NCBI GenBank assembly: GCA_012962595.1
Contig: DTXE01000221.1
Coordinates: forward strand, 1-7,549
Origin: Syntrophaceae bacterium
Lineage (GTDB): Bacteria; Desulfobacterota; DTXE01
Length of the DNA stretch: 7,549 bases
Direction: 5' to 3'
Shown piece by piece: positions 1 through 7,086 of this stretch (the stretch's first letter is position 1; the number at the start of each line of letters is the position of its first letter). Made by a program: the position numbers and the translations under genes. Below the pieces are notes generated by a model. The model had not been told where the DNA came from. It saw only the letters and a program-made list of their open reading frames with translations, and ran no database searches.

Positions 1-42
1 CCAAATCCCAAATCCCAAATCCCAAATTCCAAATTCCAAACA
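1..42. repeat. CCAAATY heptamer tandem array
   Basis: Five consecutive copies of a 7-base unit, three CCAAATC (1-21) then two CCAAATT (22-35), are followed by a partial copy CCAAA (36-40). The array probably continues left of the window, because the first base already begins a unit. It is non-coding and forms the left arm of the palindrome described separately. Similar short A/T-rich arrays occur in intergenic regions of many anaerobe genomes. No function can be assigned from the sequence. Confidence 0.85.
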
Positions 43-76
43 ATGTTTGGTATTTGATGCTTGGGATTTGGAATTT
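10..76. repeat. Imperfect inverted repeat (long hairpin)
   Basis: Bases 10-40 and 46-76 are reverse complements at 25 of 31 positions around a 5-base loop (CAATG, 41-45). The matched blocks, going outward from the loop, are 5, 5, 11 and 4 bases, broken by mismatches of 1, 4 and 1. The stem is A/T-rich and not followed by a T-run, so it is not a classical intrinsic terminator for an upstream gene. It could be an intergenic palindromic repeat or the remnant of a small mobile element. The right arm overlaps the possible promoter. Confidence 0.75.
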
Positions 77-81
77 AAAAT
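54..81 (+). promoter_or_regulatory. Possible sigma-70-type promoter
   Basis: TTGATG (54-59) and TAAAAT (76-81) are separated by 16 bases and match the TTGACA/TATAAT consensus at 4 and 5 of 6 positions. Transcription would begin near base 88, giving a leader of about 50 bases before the first gene. The -35 element lies inside the palindrome arm. The region is A/T-rich, so chance matches are likely. Transcription could instead begin upstream of the window. Confidence 0.25.
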
Positions 82-120
82 GTAGGGCATAGCAAAAAAG
101 AAATCCTCCTGCCTTCAAAT

Positions 121-127
121 AAAGGAG
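121..127 (+). promoter_or_regulatory. Shine-Dalgarno site of hdrA-1
   Basis: AAAGGAG lies 10 bases before the ATG at 138. It is the strongest ribosome binding site in the window placed before a real start, and it supports that start codon. CTCCT at 106-110 is its exact complement over AGGAG (123-127) and could fold over it with a 12-base loop. Confidence 0.8.
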
Positions 128-137
128 CTATTTTCAC

Positions 138-3100
138 ATGAAAAATGGTCAATCTATCTCTGGATCAGTTCTGGTAGTAGGTGGAGGAGTAGCTGGGGTC
201 CAGGCTTCACTTGACCTGTCTGAGCTGGGTTTTTATGTATATCTCATGGAAAAATCTGCTTCCATTGGTGGTGTTATGGCCCAGCTTGATAAAACCTTTC
301 CTACAAATGACTGTTCCCTTTGTATTCTTTCTCCTAAGCTAGTGGAGGCCTCTCGCTCTCCAAATATAAAGATTATAACCAATGCAGATCTCATAGCAGT
401 TGAGGGTAAGCCCGGGAATTTTACTGCAAAGATATATCAGAGAGCTCGGTATATAAAGGAAGATATCTGTACCGGTTGCGGGATTTGTGCCCAATACTGC
501 CCCACCCCAATCCTTGATACCTATAATGAAAGACTTTCTTTAACTAAGGTACTTCACATGGACTACCCTCAGGCGGTGCCTACCTGCTTCTATATCGATC
601 CTGAGAGGTGTCTGTTCCTGAATTATGAGACCTGCAAGATATGTGTTCCTACCTGCAAGGCCAAGGCCATCGATTTTAAAGAGAAAGATGAATTGTTAGA
701 AATTCCGGTGGGTGCGGTAATTCTCTGTCCAGGTTTTGGCCGGATCGATGAGGGGGTAATGGGCCGCTATGGTTATGGTCGCTACCCCGACGTGATTACT
801 AGCTTACAGTTTGAGAGAATTCTCTGCGCCTCAGGGCCTTACGAGGGTACCATTGTTAGGCCATCTGATGGAGCGCATCCTAGGCGCATTGCGTATATAC
901 AATGTGTGGGATCAAGGGATGTCAGCTGCGGTAACGGCTATTGTTCTTCAGTTTGTTGCATGTATGCGGTAAAAGAGGCTATAGTAGCTGGGGAACATGA
1001 CCCAAACCTTGAACAAACCATCTTCTATATGGATATGAGAACTCAGGGTAAAGGATTTGATGCAGCGCGGGAGCGTGCTCGAGATCAATATGGTGTTAGG
1101 TTTATACGTGCTAGAGTCTCCAGGGTTGAGCAGCTAAATGGCCATTTGAGATTGAGTTATGTTAATGGACAAGGTCAGCATAAGTATGCAGAGTTTGATA
1201 TGGTTGTCCTTTCCGTAGGCCTTGAATCACCCCTCCAAGCCAAATCCCTGGCTAAGGCAGTTGAAGTGGGTCTTAATAAGTATGATTTTGCCAAAACCGA
1301 TCCCTTCTTTCCCCTTGAAACTACTCGACCAGGGATTTTTGTAGCTGGAGCATTCCAGTCACCAAAGGACATCCCTGAGAGTGTCACCCAGGCAAGTGGT
1401 TCCGCTGCTTATGTCTCTGAAATCTTAAGGGAGGCGCGCGGAAGTCAGGTAGTGAAAAAGGAATATCCAGCCGAAATTCAGGTTGAAGAGGAAGAGCCAA
1501 GGATTGGGGTGTTTATTTGTCACTGTGGAATCAACATCGGCTCGGTAGTAAATGTTCCTGAAGTAAGAAGGTATGCTTCAACCCTTGAAAATGTTGTCTA
1601 TGTGGATGAAAATCCTTATACCTGCTCTCAAGATACCCAAGAGAATATAAAGGATAAGATTAAAGAATACAACCTCAATCGGCTGGTAGTGGCTGCATGT
1701 ACCCCCCGGACCCACGAGCCACTTTTTCAAGAAACTATAAGGGAGGCAGGCCTTAACCGCACTCTATTCGAGATGGCAAATATAAGGGATCAATGCTCTT
1801 GGGTTCATATGACAGAACCTCTCAAGGCTACAGAGAAGGCCAAGGACTTAGTGTGTATGGCAGTAGCTAAGGCAAGGCTCGTTAGGCCACTCAAAGAGGA
1901 AACTGTTCCTGTTATCCCTAAGGGACTTATCATTGGTGGAGGTATTTCCGGCATGACAGCCGCCTTAAGCTTGGCTCATCAGGGTTTTGAATGTTTTATT
2001 GTGGAAAAAGAGGAGAGGCTTGGTGGAAATTTAAGAAATATGTTTTACACCTTTGAGAGACAAAACCCTCAGGATTTTTTGAAGATACTCCAGAAAAAAA
2101 TAGAGGAAAATCCACTTATTCATGTGTATACCGAGGCCAATATTGAGGATATTTCGGGTTATGTGGGAAACTTTACCACCACATTAAGGACCAAAGGCGG
2201 AAATGAGGTTTTGAACCATGGAGTAATAATAGTTGCCACAGGGGCACGGGAACACCAGACTCAGAAGTTCCTTTATGGAAAGAGCAAGCAGGTTGTCACA
2301 CAGTCTGAACTTGAAAAGATGCTCTCTTCACCTGCAGGTGCTGATGAGCTTAAGGATGTGGTTATGATTCAATGTGCTGGCTCGCGGGGTGAGGAGCTTC
2401 CCTATTGTAGCAAAATCTGTTGCGGCCAGGCTGTGAAAAATGCCCTTAAGATAAAAGAGCTTAATCCCCATTGTGGCGTGTACATTCTTTACAGAGATAT
2501 ACGTACCTATGGATTCATGGAAGATTACTACCGAGAAGCCAGAGAGAAAGGAGTTGTTTTCATACCTTATGAGAAGGAGAGGGAGCCTCAAGTCATAGAA
2601 GAGGAAGGACAGGTGAAGGTAAAGGTTTTAGATCCTCTTCTTAAGGAAACTCTTGTTATCAAGCCCAATCTTGTGGCACTGAGCGTAGGTATGGTTGCAA
2701 GCGAGGTTGAACAATTATCTAAGATACTTAAGATTCCCTTAACTGAGGAAAGGTTTTTCTTAGAGGCTCATGTCAAACTCCGACCTGTGGAATTCTCCGT
2801 AGAAGGAGTTTATCTTTGTGGGTTGGCTCATTTCCCAAAACCCATTGAAGAGTGTGTTGCTCAAGCTAAGGCTGCTGCAGCCAAGGCAGCCATTCCTCTG
2901 GCTAAGGGATTTGTGACGGTTGAACCAGTTGTCTCCAAGGTCATGACTGAGCTCTGCATCGGTTGTGGCATCTGTGAAAGCCTCTGTCCATATAAGGCCA
3001 TTAGGTTAATTAAGGTGGACAAGAAGAAGAAGGCTGAGACCATTTCCGCTTCCTGCAAAGGTTGTGGAATATGTGCTGCCCACTGTCCTAAGATGGCCAT

Positions 3101-3176
3101 CTCTATGGGCCGTTTTAGAGATGATGAGATATGCGCCCAGATAAAGGCCTTTTTGGAAATGAGAAGTAAGAATTAA
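138..3176 (+). CDS. hdrA: Double-module HdrA-like iron-sulfur flavoprotein (paralogue 1)
   Basis: Cytoplasmic FAD and iron-sulfur electron-transfer protein related to heterodisulfide reductase subunit A, the flavin-bifurcating subunit of HdrABC complexes. Visible order: FAD module 1 (about 10-440) has GGGVAG at 15-20, acidic E38 and the HdrA signature TFPTNDCSLC (C59, C62). It carries an inserted ferredoxin region with clusters at C111/C114/C117/C121 and C158/C166/C169/C173. Next is an HdrA N-terminal-type domain (about 455-560; C461, C463, C496, C521). FAD module 2 (about 595-925) has GGGISG at 600-605, no inserted ferredoxin and no TFP..C..C motif. A C-terminal 2x[4Fe-4S] domain follows (C940-C950, C973-C983). 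Both FAD modules keep the C-x-GSR...YCS..CC motif. No signal peptide or membrane segment is seen. At 1012 aa it is much longer than classical HdrA (about 650). The start has a good Shine-Dalgarno site. V46 replaces the usual Arg of GGRMAQ. The assignment to an HdrA-like family is firm; the physiological partner is unknown, and large HdrA-like (HdrL- or BamE-type) proteins are the nearest named relatives I can suggest. Confidence 0.93.
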   Translation: MKNGQSISGSVLVVGGGVAGVQASLDLSELGFYVYLMEKSASIGGVMAQLDKTFPTNDCSLCILSPKLVEASRSPNIKIITNADLIAVEGKPGNFTAKIYQRARYIKEDICTGCGICAQYCPTPILDTYNERLSLTKVLHMDYPQAVPTCFYIDPERCLFLNYETCKICVPTCKAKAIDFKEKDELLEIPVGAVILCPGFGRIDEGVMGRYGYGRYPDVITSLQFERILCASGPYEGTIVRPSDGAHPRRIAYIQCVGSRDVSCGNGYCSSVCCMYAVKEAIVAGEHDPNLEQTIFYMDMRTQGKGFDAARERARDQYGVRFIRARVSRVEQLNGHLRLSYVNGQGQHKYAEFDMVVLSVGLESPLQAKSLAKAVEVGLNKYDFAKTDPFFPLETTRPGIFVAGAFQSPKDIPESVTQASGSAAYVSEILREARGSQVVKKEYPAEIQVEEEEPRIGVFICHCGINIGSVVNVPEVRRYASTLENVVYVDENPYTCSQDTQENIKDKIKEYNLNRLVVAACTPRTHEPLFQETIREAGLNRTLFEMANIRDQCSWVHMTEPLKATEKAKDLVCMAVAKARLVRPLKEETVPVIPKGLIIGGGISGMTAALSLAHQGFECFIVEKEERLGGNLRNMFYTFERQNPQDFLKILQKKIEENPLIHVYTEANIEDISGYVGNFTTTLRTKGGNEVLNHGVIIVATGAREHQTQKFLYGKSKQVVTQSELEKMLSSPAGADELKDVVMIQCAGSRGEELPYCSKICCGQAVKNALKIKELNPHCGVYILYRDIRTYGFMEDYYREAREKGVVFIPYEKEREPQVIEEEGQVKVKVLDPLLKETLVIKPNLVALSVGMVASEVEQLSKILKIPLTEERFFLEAHVKLRPVEFSVEGVYLCGLAHFPKPIEECVAQAKAAAAKAAIPLAKGFVTVEPVVSKVMTELCIGCGICESLCPYKAIRLIKVDKKKKAETISASCKGCGICAAHCPKMAISMGRFRDDEICAQIKAFLEMRSKN

Positions 3177-3181
3177 GGGGG
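3175..3181 (+). promoter_or_regulatory. Shine-Dalgarno site of mvhD-1, overlapping the hdrA-1 stop
   Basis: AAGGGGG starts within the TAA stop codon of the preceding gene and ends 4 bases before the ATG at 3186. The overlap suggests that translation of the two genes is coupled. It supports the chosen start, which leaves a 9-base gap between the genes. Confidence 0.65.
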
Positions 3182-3185
3182 CGTA

Positions 3186-3986
3186 ATGACACAAAATAGG
3201 CCTGATTCATTTGAACCAAAAATACTAGGTTTTCTCTGTAACTGGTGTTGCTATGCAGCCGCTGATTCGGCAGGGGTCGGTCGTCTTCAGTATCCTCCCA
3301 ATATTCGAGTTATAAGGGTTATGTGCTCAGGAAGGATAGATCCGGCATTTATCTTTGAAGCCTTTTGCCATAGAGCGGATGGTGTTTTCATAGGCGGTTG
3401 TCAGCTTGGCGACTGTCACTACCAGTTTGGTAATTTCGAGGCTATGGCAACAATGGGCCTTGCCTGGAAGGTAATGGAACAATGTGGGGTAGACTCTCAA
3501 CGTCTGGCCCTTGAATGGGCCTCTGCTGCAGAGGCCCCCCTCTTTGCACAACTTGTCGCTCGGTTTACTGAAAGAATCAAGGAACTAGGACCTCTGGGGT
3601 CAAGCGAAGGCAAAGACTGGGAGGAGCTGAGGTTCAAACTGGAGGCGGCTAGACAGGTCACACGGGGCACGAAACTAAGGATGGCCTTTGGTAAGCTAGC
3701 TAAGGAGATAAGAAAGGGAGGCGCTTACCGATCTGAGTTAATTGAAGAAGGAATTGAGAAGAATCTTGGTGGGATAATAAGAACTGAAATTAACAGGTCT
3801 GAGATTGTTTTCTACATCCGAGAAAAAGGTCCTCTTTCCTCCCAGGAGCTCTCTGTCAAGATGGGCATACCACACACTCAGATCGAGGATGAGCTTGCTG
3901 GTTTGAGCAAAAAGGGGTTAGTGGAGAGAAAAGATGGAATTTGGGCAATGTGTGAGGTTGCACCAGTCCACAGGAATAAACCGTAG
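3186..3986 (+). CDS. mvhD: MvhD-like [2Fe-2S] subunit with C-terminal winged-helix-like extension
   Basis: Residues about 11-135 are an MvhD/FlpD-type domain, which in known complexes carries a [2Fe-2S] cluster linking an electron donor (hydrogenase, formate dehydrogenase or another oxidoreductase) to HdrA. Visible motifs are FLCNWCCYAAAD (C18, C21, C22), RLQYPPN, MCSGRID (C47), ADGVFIGGC (C72), GDCHY (C77) and WASAAE. Classical MvhD is about 140 aa, and this protein has about 120 more. Residues 145-205 look helical and basic. Residues 205-253 look like a winged helix: a helix, then LSSQELSVKMGIPHTQIEDE as the helix-turn-helix, then LSKKGLVERKDGIW as last helix and wing. The first Cys of the usual CCNWC is Leu17, and an extra Cys22 sits where Ser or Ala is common. 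It follows hdrA-1 by 9 bases and so probably pairs with it. The extension could bind DNA or only another protein; the sequence cannot decide. Confidence 0.9.
   Translation: MTQNRPDSFEPKILGFLCNWCCYAAADSAGVGRLQYPPNIRVIRVMCSGRIDPAFIFEAFCHRADGVFIGGCQLGDCHYQFGNFEAMATMGLAWKVMEQCGVDSQRLALEWASAAEAPLFAQLVARFTERIKELGPLGSSEGKDWEELRFKLEAARQVTRGTKLRMAFGKLAKEIRKGGAYRSELIEEGIEKNLGGIIRTEINRSEIVFYIREKGPLSSQELSVKMGIPHTQIEDELAGLSKKGLVERKDGIWAMCEVAPVHRNKP
3517..3537 (+). other. Perfect GC-rich hairpin inside mvhD-1
   Basis: GGGCCTCTG (3517-3525) and CAGAGGCCC (3529-3537) are exact reverse complements around a 3-base loop. This 9-bp stem is unusually GC-rich for the window. It lies in the codons for the conserved WASAAEAP stretch. 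No T-run follows, so it is not a standard terminator. It may be a codon coincidence or may affect mRNA stability. Confidence 0.6.
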
Positions 3987-3999
3987 TTAATATAAAACC

Positions 4000-6900
4000 A
4001 TGGTCAGATCAGGTAGGAAAATTTGGGAATCTGGAGCCGTTAGCGGAGCAGTGATGGTTGTGGGCGGAGGCATCGCTGGGGTCCAGGCCTCTCTCGATTT
4101 AGCGGATTCAGGGTATTATGTCTATCTGGTTGAAAAATCTCCATCCATTGGAGGCAGGATGGCCCAGTTAGATAAAACCTTTCCTACAAATGACTGCTCC
4201 ATGTGTATCCTGTCTCCCAAGCTGGTGGAATGCGGTCGGCATTTAAACATCGAGATATTGACACTTTGTGAGGTAGAAGGAATTACCGGAGAAGAAGGAA
4301 ATTTTCAGGTGAAGCTTGTTCAAAAACCCCGCTATGTTGATATGGAAAGATGTATTGCCTGTGGAACCTGTGCAGAGAAGTGTCCTAAGAAGGTCAAGGA
4401 TGAATTCAATATGGGGATAGGTTTTAGAAAGGCTGCTTATATCCCTTATCCCCAGGCAGTTCCTTTAAAATATGTGATTGATCCCGCAAGGTGTATTTGG
4501 ATTAAGAGACCTGGGAGATGTGGAGTCTGTAAGAAGCACTGCCCGGCCGATGCCATTGATTTTGATCAGAAGAGAAAAGAGCTCACCTTACAGGTAGGAT
4601 CGGTTATACTAGCACCCGGTTTTGATTATGCTCCACCAGAGATTTATCAATACGCCAACTTTCCCAATGTCATAACCAGTATGGAATTTGAGCGCATATT
4701 AAGTGCCTCAGGCCCTTATCAGGGACACCTGGTTCGCCCTTCTGATCAAAAAGAACCCAAAGGCATTGCCTGGCTCCAGTGCATAGGATCAAGGGATGAT
4801 AAATATGGCTACTGTTCATCTGTTTGTTGTACCTATGCAGTTAAAGAGGCAATCATTGCTAAAGAACATAGTAAAACACCCTTAGACACTACCATCTTCT
4901 TCATGGACATGAGGACCTATGGGAAGGACTTTGAGAGGTATTACATAAGGGCAAAGGATGAGATGGGTGTGAGGTTTATAAGATCTAAGGTGCATGATAT
5001 CCAACCAATTCATGGTACCGATGATCTTATGATCTGTTATACCACCGAAGATGGAGACATCGTTAAAGAAAGATTTGATATGGTTGTCCTATCCATGGGT
5101 TTGAGGCCCCCCAAGGATGCGGTTAACCTAGCCAATAAGCTGGGGATTGAGCTTGATAGGTATAACTTTGTAAAAGTAAGCAGCTTCTCTCCCATTAGCA
5201 CATCCATACCTGGTATCTATGTCTGCGGTGCCTTTCAATCGCCCAAAGATATTCCTCAATCGGTTATAGAGGCAAGCGCTGCGGCCTGTGCCTCATCCAT
5301 AAGTTTAGCAGAGGCACGCAACTCCCTCATAAGGGAGAAGACCTATCCTACCGAAAGGGACGTCTCTTATGAAGAGCCAAGGATCGGTGTCTTTGTCTGC
5401 AATTGTGGGATTAATATCGGTGGAGTCATTGATGTGCTCAAGGTCAGGGATTATGCAAGGACCCTACCTCACGTAGTGTATGCAGAAGATAATCTCTTTA
5501 CCTGCTCCCAAGACACCCAAGAGAAGATTAAAAGGATTATCAAGGAAAACAGCCTTAACCGTGTAGTTATAGCCTCCTGTAGTCCCAGGACACATGAACC
5601 CTTATTCCAAGAGACCTTAAGGGAATGCGGACTTAATAAATACCTTCTTGAGATGGCAAATATCAGGGATCAAGACTCCTGGGTTCATATAAATCAACCA
5701 CAAGCCGCTACAGAGAAGGCTAAGGATCTAGTGCATATGGCAGTAGCCAGGGCAGCCTTATTGGAACCCTTAGAGGAGATCACACTGAAACCCACCTCCT
5801 CAGCACTGGTTATCGGTGGCGGGGTAGCGGGTATGGTAAGCGCCCTATCCTTGGCTGATCAGGGATATAAGGTCCATCTGGTAGAAAAGGGGAATAAATT
5901 GGGTGGGCATGCCTTAAAACTAAGGAAGACCTTTAGGGGTGAAGATATCAAATCATACATAACCGACTTAGTAAATAGGGTAAAGGGACACCCACTAATT
6001 GATACTTATGTTAACTCCCAAGTTAGGGATGCAGGCGGCTATGTGGGTAACTTCAAAAGTACTATAGCTACTGAGACCGAGGTAAGAGAGATACATCATG
6101 GGGTTACCATCATTGCTACTGGGGCCCATTCACTTAAACCTAATGAGTATCTTTATGGAAAAAACCCTCATATCTTACGTTGGTTTCAGTTAGATAAGAT
6201 GATTGATAGAGAGCCTGAGGTTATCAAAAAGGCAGACACTTGGGTGTTTATACTATGTGTAGGTTCAAGAGAACCTGAAAGGCCCTATTGCAGCAAGGTC
6301 TGCTGCACCCATGCACTTCGAAATGCCTTAGAACTCAAAACATTAAATCCTAACATGGAGATATATATCCTTTATAGGGATATCCGAACATATGGGATGA
6401 GAGAAGGTCTCTATACAGAGGCCAGAGATAAAGGGATAGTTTTCATCCGCTACGACCTTGACCATAAACCAGATGTTAAAGAAGAAAACAATGGTAGGTT
6501 AAAGGTAAGGGTCATAGATAGTCTCTTAGGAGAACCTATAACCATATATCCAGATTTTATCACCTTGCAGACTGCCATCATCCCCAGGGATCATGAGAAT
6601 CTGGCCAAACTGTTTAAGGTTCCTATGAATGAGGATAAATTCTTGGTAGAGGCCCACATGAAACTGAGACCAGTAGATTTTGCTACCCAGGGTATTTATG
6701 TAGCTGGCCTTGTCCATTATCCTAAACCTATTGATGAGAGTATTGCCCAGGCACAGGCGGTGGCAGCCAGAGCAGGAAACATCCTCTCTAAAAACCATAT
6801 TATGGCAGAGGGTGTGGTCGCTTCTGTTAATGAGGAATTGTGCGCTGCCTGCCTAACATGTGTTAGGGTTTGCCCTTATAATGTCCCATTTGTCAACCAG

Positions 6901-7086
6901 CAAGGTAAGGCCTGTATTGAAGCGGTCAAATGTCAAGGATGTGGAATCTGTGCCGCTGAGTGTCCAGCTAAGGCAATTACCTTTAGACATTTTAGAGATG
7001 AACAGATAATTGCTGAGTGTGAAGTACTATCGGCATATAAGGAGGATCAGAGCAAAAAGCACATATCTAAGGGATATGTGCCATGA
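4000..7086 (+). CDS. hdrA: Double-module HdrA-like iron-sulfur flavoprotein (paralogue 2)
   Basis: Paralogue of the first gene with the same domain order. FAD module 1 (about 17-445) has GGGIAG at 22-27, E45, the intact GGRMAQLDKTFPTNDCSMC signature (C66, C69) and an inserted ferredoxin with clusters at C118/C121/C124/C128 and C165/C174/C177/C181. The HdrA N-terminal-type domain spans about 460-565 (C467, C469, C502, C527). FAD module 2 (about 600-930; GGGVAG at 606-611) lacks the insert and the TFP..C..C motif. The C-terminal 2x[4Fe-4S] domain has C948/C951/C954/C958 and C978/C981/C984/C988. No signal peptide or membrane segment is seen. Its inserted ferredoxin is closer to classical HdrA than paralogue 1. 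The Lys-rich tail (about 1014-1028) runs some 15 residues past where paralogue 1 ends. The ATG at 4000 has no recognisable Shine-Dalgarno site; GGAG at 4045-4048 could serve GTG 4051 or ATG 4054. Similarity to paralogue 1 reaches back to the SG at residues 15-16, which favours an upstream start. Role inferred: flavin-based electron transfer with the following MvhD-like protein. Confidence 0.93.
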   Translation: MVRSGRKIWESGAVSGAVMVVGGGIAGVQASLDLADSGYYVYLVEKSPSIGGRMAQLDKTFPTNDCSMCILSPKLVECGRHLNIEILTLCEVEGITGEEGNFQVKLVQKPRYVDMERCIACGTCAEKCPKKVKDEFNMGIGFRKAAYIPYPQAVPLKYVIDPARCIWIKRPGRCGVCKKHCPADAIDFDQKRKELTLQVGSVILAPGFDYAPPEIYQYANFPNVITSMEFERILSASGPYQGHLVRPSDQKEPKGIAWLQCIGSRDDKYGYCSSVCCTYAVKEAIIAKEHSKTPLDTTIFFMDMRTYGKDFERYYIRAKDEMGVRFIRSKVHDIQPIHGTDDLMICYTTEDGDIVKERFDMVVLSMGLRPPKDAVNLANKLGIELDRYNFVKVSSFSPISTSIPGIYVCGAFQSPKDIPQSVIEASAAACASSISLAEARNSLIREKTYPTERDVSYEEPRIGVFVCNCGINIGGVIDVLKVRDYARTLPHVVYAEDNLFTCSQDTQEKIKRIIKENSLNRVVIASCSPRTHEPLFQETLRECGLNKYLLEMANIRDQDSWVHINQPQAATEKAKDLVHMAVARAALLEPLEEITLKPTSSALVIGGGVAGMVSALSLADQGYKVHLVEKGNKLGGHALKLRKTFRGEDIKSYITDLVNRVKGHPLIDTYVNSQVRDAGGYVGNFKSTIATETEVREIHHGVTIIATGAHSLKPNEYLYGKNPHILRWFQLDKMIDREPEVIKKADTWVFILCVGSREPERPYCSKVCCTHALRNALELKTLNPNMEIYILYRDIRTYGMREGLYTEARDKGIVFIRYDLDHKPDVKEENNGRLKVRVIDSLLGEPITIYPDFITLQTAIIPRDHENLAKLFKVPMNEDKFLVEAHMKLRPVDFATQGIYVAGLVHYPKPIDESIAQAQAVAARAGNILSKNHIMAEGVVASVNEELCAACLTCVRVCPYNVPFVNQQGKACIEAVKCQGCGICAAECPAKAITFRHFRDEQIIAECEVLSAYKEDQSKKHISKGYVP
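7038..7045 (+). promoter_or_regulatory. Strong internal Shine-Dalgarno-like sequence
   Basis: TAAGGAGG in the last codons of hdrA-2 is a near-ideal anti-16S match. The nearest in-frame start of the next gene is about 45 bases away and no start codon lies at normal spacing. It might slow or hold ribosomes close to the junction, or it may be a by-product of Lys-Glu codons. Confidence 0.3.

Noticed and set aside
1..42. CRISPR array
   Set aside because: The 7-base units are contiguous with no spacers.
1175..1387. Open frame of 70 codons on the minus strand within hdrA-1
   Set aside because: It is fully inside a strongly supported gene, has no recognisable motif, and reads as an antisense shadow of the FAD module.
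2328..3194. Several minus-strand open frames of 62-87 codons at the 3' end of hdrA-1
   Set aside because: They overlap conserved FAD and ferredoxin codons and have no family features or sensible start context.
3327..3551. Minus-strand open frame of 74 codons inside mvhD-1
   Set aside because: It is antisense to the conserved MvhD motifs and shows no independent coding signal.
3986..3999. Internal promoter driving hdrA-2 from ATG 4000
   Set aside because: TATAAA is only 3 bases before the ATG and no -35 match lies at the right distance, so it cannot serve that start.
6526..6798. Minus-strand open frame of 90 codons inside hdrA-2
   Set aside because: It is antisense to the second FAD module and has no recognisable domain.
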